Source of the DNA: Shinella sp. XGS7
GTDB taxonomy: Bacteria > Pseudomonadota > Gammaproteobacteria > Burkholderiales > Burkholderiaceae_C
Assembly: GCF_020535565.1 (NCBI RefSeq)
Contig: NZ_CP084758.1
Coordinates: forward strand, 3,547,001-3,611,000
Direction of reading: 5' to 3'
DNA length: 64,000 nucleotides
The notes under the pieces are model-generated. The model had not been told where the DNA came from, ran no database searches, and saw nothing but the letters and a program-made list of their open reading frames with translations. Position 1 is the stretch's first letter. Every line of letters begins with the position of its first letter. This document shows positions 33,517-42,256 of the stretch, one piece after another. The position numbers and the translations under genes are program-made.

Positions 33517-36435
33517 ATGTCGCTCTTCCTGCTGATCGCCCTGCCCCTGCTCGGTGCGGCCCTGGCCGTGGTGCTGCCCACGCGGGCACGCAATGCCGAA
33601 TCGACGCTGGCCGGCCTGGTGGCGCTCGCGGGCCTGATCGGCCTGGCCAGCCACTGGCCCGCCATCCAGCAGGGCCAGGTCTTGCGCGAGGAGATCGCCT
33701 GGCTGCCGATGCTGGGCATCAACTGGGTGGCGCGCATGGACGGCTTCGCCTGGCTCTTTGCCATGCTCGTCACGGGCATCGGCTGCCTCGTCGTGCTCTA
33801 TGCCCGCTACTACATGTCGGAAGAGGATCCGGTTCCACGCTTCTTCTCGTTCCTGCTCGCCTTCATGGGCTCGATGCTCGGCATCGTGCTGTCGGGCAAC
33901 GTCATCCTGCTCTCGGTGTTCTGGGAGCTGACCAGCATCTTCTCCTTCCTGCTGATCAGCTACTGGCACCACAACGCGGCCGCCCGTGACGGCGCGCGCA
34001 TGGCGCTGACGATCACCGGCATCGGGGGGTTCTGCCTCCTAGCAGGCCTGCTCGTGCTCGGCCATATCGTCGGCAGCTACGACCTCGACGTGGTGCTGGC
34101 GGCCGGCGACAAGATCAAGGCGCATCCGCTCTATCTGACGGCGCTGGTGCTCATCCTCATCGGCGCCCTGACGAAGAGCGCGCAGGTGCCGTTCCATTTC
34201 TGGCTGCCGAACGCCATGGCCGCGCCGACGCCGGTCTCGGCCTATCTCCACTCCGCCACCATGGTGAAGGCGGGCGTCTTCCTGCTGGTGCGGCTGTGGC
34301 CCGCGCTGTCGGGCACCTATGAATGGTTCATGCTGGTCGGCATCGCGGGCATCAGCACGCTGCTCCTCGGCGCTTACTTCGCCATGTTCCAGCAGGATCT
34401 GAAGGGCCTGCTTGCCTATTCGACGATCAGCCATCTCGGCCTCATCACCACGCTGCTCAGCCTTGGCAGTCCGGTCGCAGCCGTCGCCGCGATCTTCCAC
34501 ATGATGAACCACGCGACCTTCAAGGCCTCGCTCTTCATGGCCGCCGGCATCATCGACCATGAGACGGGCACGCGCGACATGCGGCGCTTGAGCGGTCTTC
34601 TCAAATACCTGCCGATAACCGGCACGCTCGCGATGGTGGCGAGCGCCGCCATGGCCGGCGTGCCGCTGCTCAACGGCTTCCTGTCCAAGGAGATGTTCTT
34701 CGCCGAAGCGGTCTACATCTCCTCCCAGCCCTGGGTGGAATGGGGCCTGCCCCTGGCCGCCACGCTGGCGGGCATCTTTGCGGTGGTCTACTCCCTGCGC
34801 TTTGGCGTGGACATCTTCTTCGGCCCCACCCGCACCGACGAGCTGCCGCGCCAGCCGCACGACCCCACGCGCTGGATGATGCTGCCCATGGCCCTGCTGG
34901 TGCTGGCCTGCCTGGTGGTGGGCATTGCGCCCAAGCATTCAGTGGGCCCGCTGCTGGCCGCGGCCGCCCAGCCCGTGGTGGGCCAGGGCCTGCCGGACTA
35001 CAGCCTGGCGCTCTGGCATGGCTTCAATCTGCCGCTGATGATGAGCGGCGTGGCCCTGGCCGGGGGCATCGCTCTCTATCTGGCCCTGCGCCAGCAGCTG
35101 GAGCGCGGCCGCTTCGAGCTCACGCCGCTGATGCACCATCTGGATGGCCGGCGCCTGTTCGAGCGCGGCCTGGCCGCCCTCAGCGCCGGGGCGCGCCGCC
35201 TGCGCCGGGCCCTGAGCACCCGCCGCCTGCAGACCCAGCTCTTCCTGGTGCTGCTGGCCGCGGCCGCCATCACGCTGCTGGCCCTGCGCGGGCCCGACGG
35301 CGCGGGCCTGAGCTGGGGCGACCGGCCGCGCGTGCCGCTCTCGCCGGTGTTTGCCGTGCTCTGGCTGGTGGGCGCGGCCTGCGCCATCGGCGCGGCGGTG
35401 CAGGCCAAGTACCACCGGCTGGCGGCCCTGATGATGATGGGCGGCGCGGGCCTGGTGACCTGCCTGACCTTTGTCTGGTTCTCGGCGCCCGACCTGGCCC
35501 TGACCCAGCTGGCGGTGGAGTTCGTCACCACCGTGCTGCTGCTGCTGGGCCTGCGCTGGCTGCCCAAGCGCATCGAGCGCTATGGCGATGACAGCCCGCG
35601 CAATCTGGGCCGCCGCGGCCGCGACCTGGCCCTGGCCCTGCTCAGCGGCACGGGCCTGGCGGCCCTGGCCTACGCCATGATGACCCGCCCGGCTCCGCAG
35701 AGCATCTCGCCCTTCTTCATCGAGCGCGCCCTGCCCGAAGGCGGCGGCACGAATATCGTCAATGTGATGCTGGTGGACTTCCGCGGCTTCGACACCCTGG
35801 GCGAGATCACCGTGCTGGGCGCCGTGGGCCTGACCATCTACGCCCTGCTGCGGCGCTTCCGCCCGCCGCTGGAGGCGGTGCAGGCCCCTAGCCAGCAGCA
35901 GGCCGTGCCCACCGACCAGCCCAGCGACCTGCCCAACCCGCGCACCGCGCGCGACACGGCCTCGGGCTTTCTGCTGGTGCCCGGCGTGCTGGTGCGCCTG
36001 CTGCTGCCGGTGGCCTGGGTGGTGGCGGTGCATCTCTTCCTGCGCGGCCACAACCAACCCGGCGGCGGCTTCGTCGCCGGCCTGGTGGTGGCCATCGCCT
36101 TCATCGCCCAGTACATGGTCTCGGGCACGCTGTGGGTGGAGGCGCGGCTGCGCATCTATCCGGCGCGCTGGATCGCCATGGGCCTGCTCTTCGCCCTGGC
36201 CACCGGCGCGGGCGCCTGGTACTTCGGCTATCCCTTCATGACCACGCACACCGCCCACCTCAGCCTGCCCCTGATCGGCGAAATCCACCTGGCCAGCGCC
36301 ACTTTCTTCGACATCGGCGTGTTTGCCGCCGTGGTGGGTTCCACCCTGCTCATCCTCACAGCCCTGGCCCACCAGTCGCTGCGCCGGCCGCGCCAACCGG
36401 ACGGGGCGACTGCCGAAGAAGGCGGGGTGGCCTGA
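33517..36435 (+). CDS. mnhA: Mrp/Mnh Na+/H+ antiporter subunits A and B fused
   Basis: 972-residue inner-membrane protein, the large complex I-like subunit of the Mrp antiporter. Residues 1-500 hold the antiporter core (FWELTSIFSFLLISYW, AMAAPTPVSAYLHSATMVKAGVFLL, MMNHATFKASLFMAAGIIDHE), residues about 500-790 the MrpA C-terminal region, and residues about 815-960 the MrpB domain (GFLLVPGVLVRLLLPVAW, HNQPGGGFVAGLVVA). The AB fusion is the group-2 (Pha-like) arrangement. From about 33765 to 34725 the codon use changes sharply (many CTC leucine and CCG proline codons), then returns to normal. Confidence 0.94.
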   Translation: MSLFLLIALPLLGAALAVVLPTRARNAESTLAGLVALAGLIGLASHWPAIQQGQVLREEIAWLPMLGINWVARMDGFAWLFAMLVTGIGCLVVLYARYYMSEEDPVPRFFSFLLAFMGSMLGIVLSGNVILLSVFWELTSIFSFLLISYWHHNAAARDGARMALTITGIGGFCLLAGLLVLGHIVGSYDLDVVLAAGDKIKAHPLYLTALVLILIGALTKSAQVPFHFWLPNAMAAPTPVSAYLHSATMVKAGVFLLVRLWPALSGTYEWFMLVGIAGISTLLLGAYFAMFQQDLKGLLAYSTISHLGLITTLLSLGSPVAAVAAIFHMMNHATFKASLFMAAGIIDHETGTRDMRRLSGLLKYLPITGTLAMVASAAMAGVPLLNGFLSKEMFFAEAVYISSQPWVEWGLPLAATLAGIFAVVYSLRFGVDIFFGPTRTDELPRQPHDPTRWMMLPMALLVLACLVVGIAPKHSVGPLLAAAAQPVVGQGLPDYSLALWHGFNLPLMMSGVALAGGIALYLALRQQLERGRFELTPLMHHLDGRRLFERGLAALSAGARRLRRALSTRRLQTQLFLVLLAAAAITLLALRGPDGAGLSWGDRPRVPLSPVFAVLWLVGAACAIGAAVQAKYHRLAALMMMGGAGLVTCLTFVWFSAPDLALTQLAVEFVTTVLLLLGLRWLPKRIERYGDDSPRNLGRRGRDLALALLSGTGLAALAYAMMTRPAPQSISPFFIERALPEGGGTNIVNVMLVDFRGFDTLGEITVLGAVGLTIYALLRRFRPPLEAVQAPSQQQAVPTDQPSDLPNPRTARDTASGFLLVPGVLVRLLLPVAWVVAVHLFLRGHNQPGGGFVAGLVVAIAFIAQYMVSGTLWVEARLRIYPARWIAMGLLFALATGAGAWYFGYPFMTTHTAHLSLPLIGEIHLASATFFDIGVFAAVVGSTLLILTALAHQSLRRPRQPDGATAEEGGVA

Positions 36436-36782
36436 TGGAGATCGTGCTGGCCCTGGCCATCGGCGTGCTGGGCGGCGCCGGCGTCTGGCTGCTGCTGCGC
36501 CCGCGGACCTTCCAGGTGCTGATGGGCCTGTCCCTGCTGTCCTATGCGGTGAACATCTTCATCTTCGCCACCGGCAGCCTGTCCATCGGCGATGAGCCCA
36601 TCGTGCGCGCCGGCGTGCCGGCCTCGCTGGAGCATTACACCGACCCCATGCCCCAGGCCCTGGTGCTCACGGCCATCGTGATCGGCTTCGCCACCACGGC
36701 CCTGTTCCTGGTGGTGCTGCTGGCCGCGCGCGGCCTGTCCAACACCGACCATGTGGACGGTGCCGAGGAGGAGCGGCCCTGA
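36435..36782 (+). CDS. mnhC: Mrp antiporter subunit C (NuoK-like)
   Basis: 115 residues, three membrane helices, homologous to NuoK of complex I. The VLMGLSLLSYAVNIFIFATG helix and the later HYTDPMPQALVLTAIVIGFATTAL are conserved in MrpC; PQALVLTAIVI is its signature. Start and stop overlap those of mnhA and mnhD by one base each (TGATG). Confidence 0.93.
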   Translation: MEIVLALAIGVLGGAGVWLLLRPRTFQVLMGLSLLSYAVNIFIFATGSLSIGDEPIVRAGVPASLEHYTDPMPQALVLTAIVIGFATTALFLVVLLAARGLSNTDHVDGAEEERP

Positions 36783-38488
36783 TGCATGCGTCCCTGCTGA
36801 CCCTGGCCGAGGCGCTGATGCCGCATCTGCCCATACTCATGATCCTGCTGCCCATGCTGGGCGCGGCCCTGATGCTGCTGCTGGGCGAGCGCCGGCGCAA
36901 CGCCAAGGCCCTGCTCAATCTGGTGTGCTGCGCGGCCGGCCTGCTGATGGCCCTGGCCCTGCTGGTCTGGGTGGATGCACGCGAGACGCCCCAGGCCTAT
37001 GCCGTCTATCTGCCGGGCAACTGGTCCGTGCCCTATGGCATCGTGCTGGTGGCCGACCGCCTCTCGGCCCTGCTGCTGGTGCTGGCCTCGGGCGTGGCCC
37101 TGGCGGCGGCCCTGTTCTCCCTGGCGCGCTGGCAGCGCGCGGGCGTGCATTTCCACCCCCTGTTCCAGATCCAGCTCATGGGTCTGAACGGTGCCTTCCT
37201 CACCGGCGACCTGTTCAATCTCTTTGTCTTCTTCGAGGTCATGCTGGTGGCCTCCTACGGCCTGCTGCTGCACGGCTCGGGGCGCACGCGGGTGCGGGCC
37301 GGCCTGCACTACATCGCCATCAATCTGCTGGCCTCCTCCTTCTTCCTGCTCGGCGCGGCCCTGCTCTACGGCATCACCGGCACGCTGAACATGGCGGACA
37401 TGGCCTTCAAGCTGGCCCAGATCCCGCAGGCCGACCGCGGTCTGATGCATGCGGGCGCCGCCCTGCTGGGTCTGGCCTTCCTCATCAAGGCCGGCATGTG
37501 GCCGCTGAACTTCTGGCTGCCGGGCGCCTACAGCGCCGCGACCGCCCCGGTCGCCGCCATCTTCGCCATCATGAGCAAGGTCGGCATCTATGTCATCCTG
37601 CGCCTGTGGACCCTGTTCTTCCCCGGCGAGGCCGGTACGGCCATGCCTCTGGGCGGCCAGGTGCTGGTCTGGGGCGGCCTGGCCACCCTGGGCTTTGGCG
37701 CCCTGGGCGCCCTGGCCAGCCAGCATCCGGGCCGGCTGGCGGGCTATTCGGTCATCGCCTCAGCCGGCACCCTGCTGGCGGCCGTGGGCATGCGCCAGTC
37801 GGCCGTCACCGGCGGCGCGCTCTTCTACCTCTTCAGCGCCACGCTGGCGGTGAGCGCGCTCTTTCTGCTGGTGGAGCTGATCGAGCGTTCACGTGAAGTG
37901 GAAGACGAGGCCATGCGGGCCGATGCCGAGGACGAGGCGCTGCTGCCCCTGCCCGGCGCCGTGGTGCCCGAGGGCGTGAACCTGGACGAGGACGAGCAGG
38001 CCCTGATCGGCCGCGCCATTCCCGCGGCCATGGCCTTCCTGGGCCTGTCCTTCATCGTCTGCACCCTGCTGGTAGCGGGTCTGCCGCCGCTCTCGGGCTT
38101 TGTCTCCAAGCTGGCCCTGCTGACAGCCCTGCTCAACCCGGCCGGCCTGGGCCAGGCGGCACCCGCGCCCGGCGTGGCCGGCTGGCTGCTGCTGGCCCTG
38201 CTCATCCTCTCGGGCCTGGCGGCCACCATCGCACTCTCGCGCATAGGCATCCGCTACTTCTGGGCGCCACAGCAGCGGCCCGCGCCCCTGCTGCGCGTGA
38301 TCGAGTGCCTGCCCATCGTGCTGCTGCTGGCGGCCTGCGCCCTGCTGAGCTGGCAGGCTGGCCCGGTGCTGCGCTACACCGAGGCAGCGGCCCAGACCCT
38401 GCACCGGCCCGGCCCCTATATCGAGGCCGTGCTGGGCAGCCAGCCGGTGCCGCCCCCGGCCGCCTTGCCGCCGGAGGTCCGCCCATGA
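36782..38488 (+). CDS. mnhD: Mrp antiporter subunit D (NuoN/NuoM-like)
   Basis: 568 residues and about 14 membrane helices. The proton-pathway blocks LFNLFVFFEVMLVASYGLLLHG (key Glu), FLIKAGMWPLNFWLPGAYSAATAPVAAIFA (key Lys) and VAGLPPLSGFVSKLALLTAL match MrpD. A acidic insert of about 45 residues (SREVEDEAMRADAEDEALLPLPG) near residue 370 follows the family pattern for beta-proteobacteria. Acts with subunit A in ion translocation. Confidence 0.94.
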   Translation: MHASLLTLAEALMPHLPILMILLPMLGAALMLLLGERRRNAKALLNLVCCAAGLLMALALLVWVDARETPQAYAVYLPGNWSVPYGIVLVADRLSALLLVLASGVALAAALFSLARWQRAGVHFHPLFQIQLMGLNGAFLTGDLFNLFVFFEVMLVASYGLLLHGSGRTRVRAGLHYIAINLLASSFFLLGAALLYGITGTLNMADMAFKLAQIPQADRGLMHAGAALLGLAFLIKAGMWPLNFWLPGAYSAATAPVAAIFAIMSKVGIYVILRLWTLFFPGEAGTAMPLGGQVLVWGGLATLGFGALGALASQHPGRLAGYSVIASAGTLLAAVGMRQSAVTGGALFYLFSATLAVSALFLLVELIERSREVEDEAMRADAEDEALLPLPGAVVPEGVNLDEDEQALIGRAIPAAMAFLGLSFIVCTLLVAGLPPLSGFVSKLALLTALLNPAGLGQAAPAPGVAGWLLLALLILSGLAATIALSRIGIRYFWAPQQRPAPLLRVIECLPIVLLLAACALLSWQAGPVLRYTEAAAQTLHRPGPYIEAVLGSQPVPPPAALPPEVRP

Positions 38489-38979
38489 AACGCCTGCTGC
38501 CTTCGCCCCTGCTCTCCCTGGCCCTGGCGGCCCTGTGGCTGCTGCTCAACGGCCTGAGCCTGGGACACGCCCTGATCGCCGCCCTGCTGGCCGTGCTGGC
38601 GCCGCTGCTGAGCGCGCCGCTGCGGCCGGCCCAGGCGCCGGTGCGCCGCCTGGGCGTGCTGCTGCGCCTGGTCTCGGCCGTGGGGCGCGATGTCTGGGTC
38701 TCGGCGCTTCAGGTGGCACGCGGCGTGCTGGGCGGCATGCGCGAGGCGCCCGAGGGCCGTTTTGTGCGCATCCCGCTGGAGCTGCGCGAGAACGCCAGCC
38801 TGGCCGCCCTGGCCGTGATCACCACGGCCGTGCCCGGCACGGTCTGGACCGAGCTGGCCGCCGACCGCCGCAGTGTGCTGCTGCATGTGTTTGACCTGGG
38901 CGAGGGCGTGGACGAGGCTGGCTTCATTGCCGACTACAAGCAGCGCTACGAACGCCCGCTGCGGGAGATCTTCGAATGA
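38485..38979 (+). CDS. mnhE: Mrp antiporter subunit E
   Basis: 164 residues. Two or three N-terminal membrane segments (LLSLALAALWLLLNGLSLGHALIAALLAVL) are followed by a cytoplasmic domain with the MrpE features WVSALQVARGVL, ITTAVPGTVWTEL and LLHVFDLG. Overlaps mnhD by four bases and mnhF by four. Confidence 0.92.
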   Translation: MKRLLPSPLLSLALAALWLLLNGLSLGHALIAALLAVLAPLLSAPLRPAQAPVRRLGVLLRLVSAVGRDVWVSALQVARGVLGGMREAPEGRFVRIPLELRENASLAALAVITTAVPGTVWTELAADRRSVLLHVFDLGEGVDEAGFIADYKQRYERPLREIFE

Positions 38980-39254
38980 GCCCCCTGCTCTCCGGCGCCA
39001 TCATCGCCACCCTGGCCTGCTACACCCTGGCCATGGCCCTGGCCGGCCTGCGCCTGCTGCGCGGCCCCAGCGCCCAGGACCGGGTGCTGGCCCTGGACTT
39101 TCTCTATGTGCTGGGCATGCTCTTGGTGCTGGTGCTGGGCATACGCTACAACAGCCAGATGTACTTCGAGGTGGCCCTGCTGATCGGGCTCTTCGGCTTT
39201 CTGGGCTCGGCCGCCCTGGCCAAGTTCCTGCTGCGCGGCGAGGTGATCGAATGA
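38976..39254 (+). CDS. mnhF: Mrp antiporter subunit F
   Basis: 92 residues with three membrane helices. LRLLRGPSAQDRVLALDFLYVLGMLLVL is the MrpF signature (GP-x3-DRVLALD), followed by IGLFGFLGSAALAKFLLRGEVIE. Fits the usual size and order. Confidence 0.93.
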   Translation: MSPLLSGAIIATLACYTLAMALAGLRLLRGPSAQDRVLALDFLYVLGMLLVLVLGIRYNSQMYFEVALLIGLFGFLGSAALAKFLLRGEVIE

Positions 39255-39629
39255 GCGCGGCCGATCTCGTGATCCCCCCTGCCCCTGTGGGCCGAGGCCC
39301 TGGTGGGCCTGCTGCTGCTGATCAGCGGCCTGCTGGCCCTGATCAGCGCCCTGGGCCTGCACCGGCTGCGCAGCTTCTTCATGCGCATGCACGCGCCCGC
39401 CATCACCAGCGCCCTGGGCGTCTGGGCCGTGGCCATGGCCTCCATCCTCTACTTTTCACTGCGCCAGGAACGCCTGGAGCTGCAGAGCTGGCTCATCATC
39501 ATCCTGCTGGCGGTCACAGCGCCGGTCACCACCGTGCTGCTGGCGCGGGCGGCCCTGTTCCGCCAGCGCACCCAGGACATTGCAAGCCGCGCCTCAAGCA
39601 AATCTTCATCCGGCCCGGGCACAATCTGA
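39251..39629 (+). pseudogene. mnhG: Mrp antiporter subunit G, apparent +1 frameshift near its start
   Basis: The MrpG body is clear in one frame (LVGLLLLISGLLALISALGLHRLRSFFMRMHAPAITSALG, then SWLIIILLAVTAPVTTVLLARAA), but that frame has a TGA at 39270-39272 and no ATG before it. The expected ATG at 39251, overlapping the mnhF stop, opens the neighbouring frame. Removing one C from the six-C run at 39274-39279 would join them as MSAADLVIPLPLWAEALVG. A GTG at 39303 could give a protein lacking about 17 N-terminal residues. Sequencing error, real mutation or programmed slippage cannot be told apart here. Confidence 0.8.
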
Positions 39630-39655
39630 GCCCCTCGAAACCTGGAGACTCACAC

Positions 39656-40231
39656 ATGTCCGGAGGCGGATTCCACGTCCACGGCCCGCATGACCACGAG
39701 CTGGAACATGCGGCGCAGCACGAACCCAAGGGCCTGGCCGGCCAGCTGGCGGTGATCACCGCGGTGCTGGCCACGGTGGGTGCCTTCTTTGCCTATATGG
39801 GCGGCGCCACCCAGGCCAATGCGGGCCTGTTCAAGAACAACGCCGCGATCAAGAAGACCGAGGCCTCCAACCAGTGGAACTACTACCAGGCCAAGAGCAG
39901 CAAGCAGAACCTGGCCGAGCTGGCCGTGGTGCTGGTGGCCGAGGACAAGCGCGCCCGCTACTTGGAAGAGATCGAGCGCTACAAGAAGGAAAAGGCCGAG
40001 ATCAAGGGCAAGGCCGAGGCCCTGGAGCAGGAGTCCAGCGACTGGGACAAGCGCAGCGATGAGCAGCTGCATCTGCACCACCGCTGGGCCCAGGCCACGA
40101 CGGCCCTGCAGATCTCCATCGCCCTGGCCGCCATCGCTCTGCTGACCCGCAAACGCTGGATGGAAGGTGCCACGCTGGCCGTGGGCGGCGTGGGCGTGCT
40201 GCTGGGCGTGGCCGCCTGGCTGCACTTCTGA
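39656..40231 (+). CDS. DUF4337 membrane protein
   Basis: 191 residues. A His-rich N-terminus (GFHVHGPHDHELEHAAQHE) precedes a membrane helix (QLAVITAVLATVGAFFAYMGG), then the conserved NAAIKKTEASNQWNYYQAKSSKQNLAEL block, a charged coiled coil (ARYLEEIERYKKEKAEIKGKAEALEQE) and a C-terminal helix pair. This is the DUF4337 architecture; function unknown. GGAG lies 9 bases before ATG 39656. The stop directly abuts the convergent AraC-type gene. Confidence 0.88.
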   Translation: MSGGGFHVHGPHDHELEHAAQHEPKGLAGQLAVITAVLATVGAFFAYMGGATQANAGLFKNNAAIKKTEASNQWNYYQAKSSKQNLAELAVVLVAEDKRARYLEEIERYKKEKAEIKGKAEALEQESSDWDKRSDEQLHLHHRWAQATTALQISIALAAIALLTRKRWMEGATLAVGGVGVLLGVAAWLHF

Positions 40232-41143
40232 TCAGGCCGTGACCAGGCCCTGGGTGGCCTCGCGGTAGCGCCGGGCCGAGCCCAGGCCCGCGCCGCGCAA
40301 GGCGGCATTGAGATGGCTCAGGTGGGCATAGCCGCAGCGCTGCGCCACCTCGGCCAGGCTCAGCCGGCCCTGGGCCAGCAGTTCACGCGCGCGGTCCAGA
40401 CGGCGGCGCATCAGCCAGGCATGCGGGCTCTGGCCGAAGCTGCTCTTGAACATGCGCAGGAAGTGGTACTCCGAGAGGCAGGCCGCTTCGGCCAGCTCGG
40501 CCAGGCTGGGGCTGGCCCCTTCGGTCTCCATGCGGTCCAGCACCCGGCGCCGCGCCTGCGGTGACAGGCCACCGCGCAGACGCGGCGGCGCCAGGTTCTG
40601 CGTGCCATGGGCCAGCAGCAGGCGAGCCTGCAGCTGCAGCAGGCCATGCTCCAGGGCCAGGGCGCTGTCCGGATGCGCCCAGTCCAGCGCTGCCAGGCGC
40701 GCGCCCCATGCGGCCAGCACCGGATCCTCGAAATAGATGCGCTCGCGCAGGCCCGCCAGGCGCGGGTCGATATCAAACCAGCGCTCGGCCGCCGCGGCCA
40801 GAGGCAGCTCGGGCAGGTAGAGGTGCAGCAGCTGCAACTCGCCCTGCACATCCCAGCGCGAGGCATGGCCAGCCGGCAGGCTGCACAGGCTGCCCGGCCC
40901 GCCGCGGGCGGAGAGGTCGTCGCGGTTGCGCACCTGCTCGCCCCCTTGCAGGTACAGCGACAGCGTGTGGTGTCCGGGCCGCTGGTAATGGGTCTGAGTG
41001 TCGGCATTGCGCCAGTGCACCAGCCAGGCGCCGTCGCGCCCCACGGCCCGCGTGCGCAGGGCCTGGGCCCGCGAACGCTGCATGGCCTCGAACACGCCGA
41101 AGGCGGCAGGCTGCAAGGGGCTGGAAGGACAAACGCCGGACAT
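40232..41143 (-). CDS. AraC-family transcriptional regulator
   Basis: 303 residues. The C-terminal third has both helix-turn-helix motifs (PSLAELAEAACLSEYHFLRMFKSSFGQSPHAWLMRRRLDRARELLAQG and LSLAEVAQRCGYAHLSHLNAALRGAGLGSARRYRE); the N-terminal part is a cupin-like effector domain (HTLSLYLQGGEQVR, GSLCSLPAGHASRWDVQGELQLLHLYLP). ATG 41143 is chosen; a longer frame to 41269 would overlap the divergent DMT gene. It probably controls that transporter. Confidence 0.88.
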   Translation of the reverse strand: MSGVCPSSPLQPAAFGVFEAMQRSRAQALRTRAVGRDGAWLVHWRNADTQTHYQRPGHHTLSLYLQGGEQVRNRDDLSARGGPGSLCSLPAGHASRWDVQGELQLLHLYLPELPLAAAAERWFDIDPRLAGLRERIYFEDPVLAAWGARLAALDWAHPDSALALEHGLLQLQARLLLAHGTQNLAPPRLRGGLSPQARRRVLDRMETEGASPSLAELAEAACLSEYHFLRMFKSSFGQSPHAWLMRRRLDRARELLAQGRLSLAEVAQRCGYAHLSHLNAALRGAGLGSARRYREATQGLVTA

Positions 41144-41258
41144 GGCGCCAGCATAACCAGGGCGGGCGCCGCATCGGCCGCCGGCCGTGGCCGGCATCGC
41201 AAAACTGCGCAATTTCCTGCCACGCCCGGCGCCGCGCTGGCCCCAGACTGCGGGGCCT

Positions 41259-42185
41259 ATGCAAAGCACCGCCCTGCTCTACCTGGCCACCATCCTGATC
41301 TGGGGCACGACCTGGATCGCCCTCAAGCTGCAGCTCGGCAGCGTGCCCATTGCCTGGTCCATCGCCTACCGCTTCTGGCTGGCCGCGGCCGTGCTGATGG
41401 CCTGGCTGGCCTGGCGCCGCCAGTGGCGGCTGCCGCCCCGCGGCGTCTGGCACTTGCTGGCCTGCCAGGGCCTGCTGCTCTTCTGCCTGAACTTCCTGTG
41501 CTTCTTCCACGCCAGCCGCTGGATCGCCAGCGGCCTGGTGGCCGTGTGCTTCTCCACCGCCCCGCTGTGGAACGCGCTCAACGGGCGCCTCTTCCAGGGC
41601 AAGCCGCTCTCAGGCCGGGTGCTGTTGGGCGGTGCTTTGGGCCTGGCCGGCCTGCTGCTGCTCTTCGGCAGCGAGGTCTTCAAGGACCTGGGCCGGCCCG
41701 AAACCCTCTGGGGCCTGGGTCTGGCCCTGGCCGGCACCTACTGCTTCTCCCTGGGCAATCTGCTCTCGGGCGCCCTGCAGGCGCGCGGCCAGAGCCCGCT
41801 GCAGACCAACGCCTGGGCCATGAGCGTGGGCGCCTGCGCCGTGGCCCTGCTGGCCCTGGCCAGCGGCCAGGCGCCGCAGCTGGAGCTCTCGGCCCGCTAT
41901 CTGGGCGCCTGGCTCTATCTGGCGATTCCGGGCTCGGTGATCGGCTTCACCGCCTACCTGACCCTGGTGGGCCGCCTGGGCGCCGATCGCGCGGCCTACT
42001 GCACCGTGCTGTTTCCCGTGGTGGCCCTGAACATCTCGGCCTGGCTGGAGGGCTACCACTGGAGCCTGGCCGGCCTGCTGGGCCTGGGCCTGGTGGCGGC
42101 GGGCAATGTGGTGGTGTTCTGGCGCCCGCCCGCCCCGGTGGCCACACCGCCTCAAAATGAGGCAAAGCGTGCGACGGCTTTATGA
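41259..42185 (+). CDS. EamA/DMT-superfamily exporter
   Basis: 308 residues with ten predicted helices as two EamA repeats. The first repeat opens LYLATILIWGTTWIALKLQLGSVPIAWSIAYRF and includes FFHASRWIASGLVAVCFSTAPLWNALNGRLF; the second includes IPGSVIGFTAYLTLVGRLGADRAAYCTVLFPVVAL. Relatives export amino acids, purines or other metabolites; substrate not determinable. Divergent from an AraC regulator 115 bases away. Confidence 0.9.
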   Translation: MQSTALLYLATILIWGTTWIALKLQLGSVPIAWSIAYRFWLAAAVLMAWLAWRRQWRLPPRGVWHLLACQGLLLFCLNFLCFFHASRWIASGLVAVCFSTAPLWNALNGRLFQGKPLSGRVLLGGALGLAGLLLLFGSEVFKDLGRPETLWGLGLALAGTYCFSLGNLLSGALQARGQSPLQTNAWAMSVGACAVALLALASGQAPQLELSARYLGAWLYLAIPGSVIGFTAYLTLVGRLGADRAAYCTVLFPVVALNISAWLEGYHWSLAGLLGLGLVAAGNVVVFWRPPAPVATPPQNEAKRATAL

Positions 42186-42256
42186 ATCATTGACTTGCAG
42201 CACTCATCTAAAGCGCACTCACAGACTTATCCACAGAAAGCCTGAATAGGCGCCAC

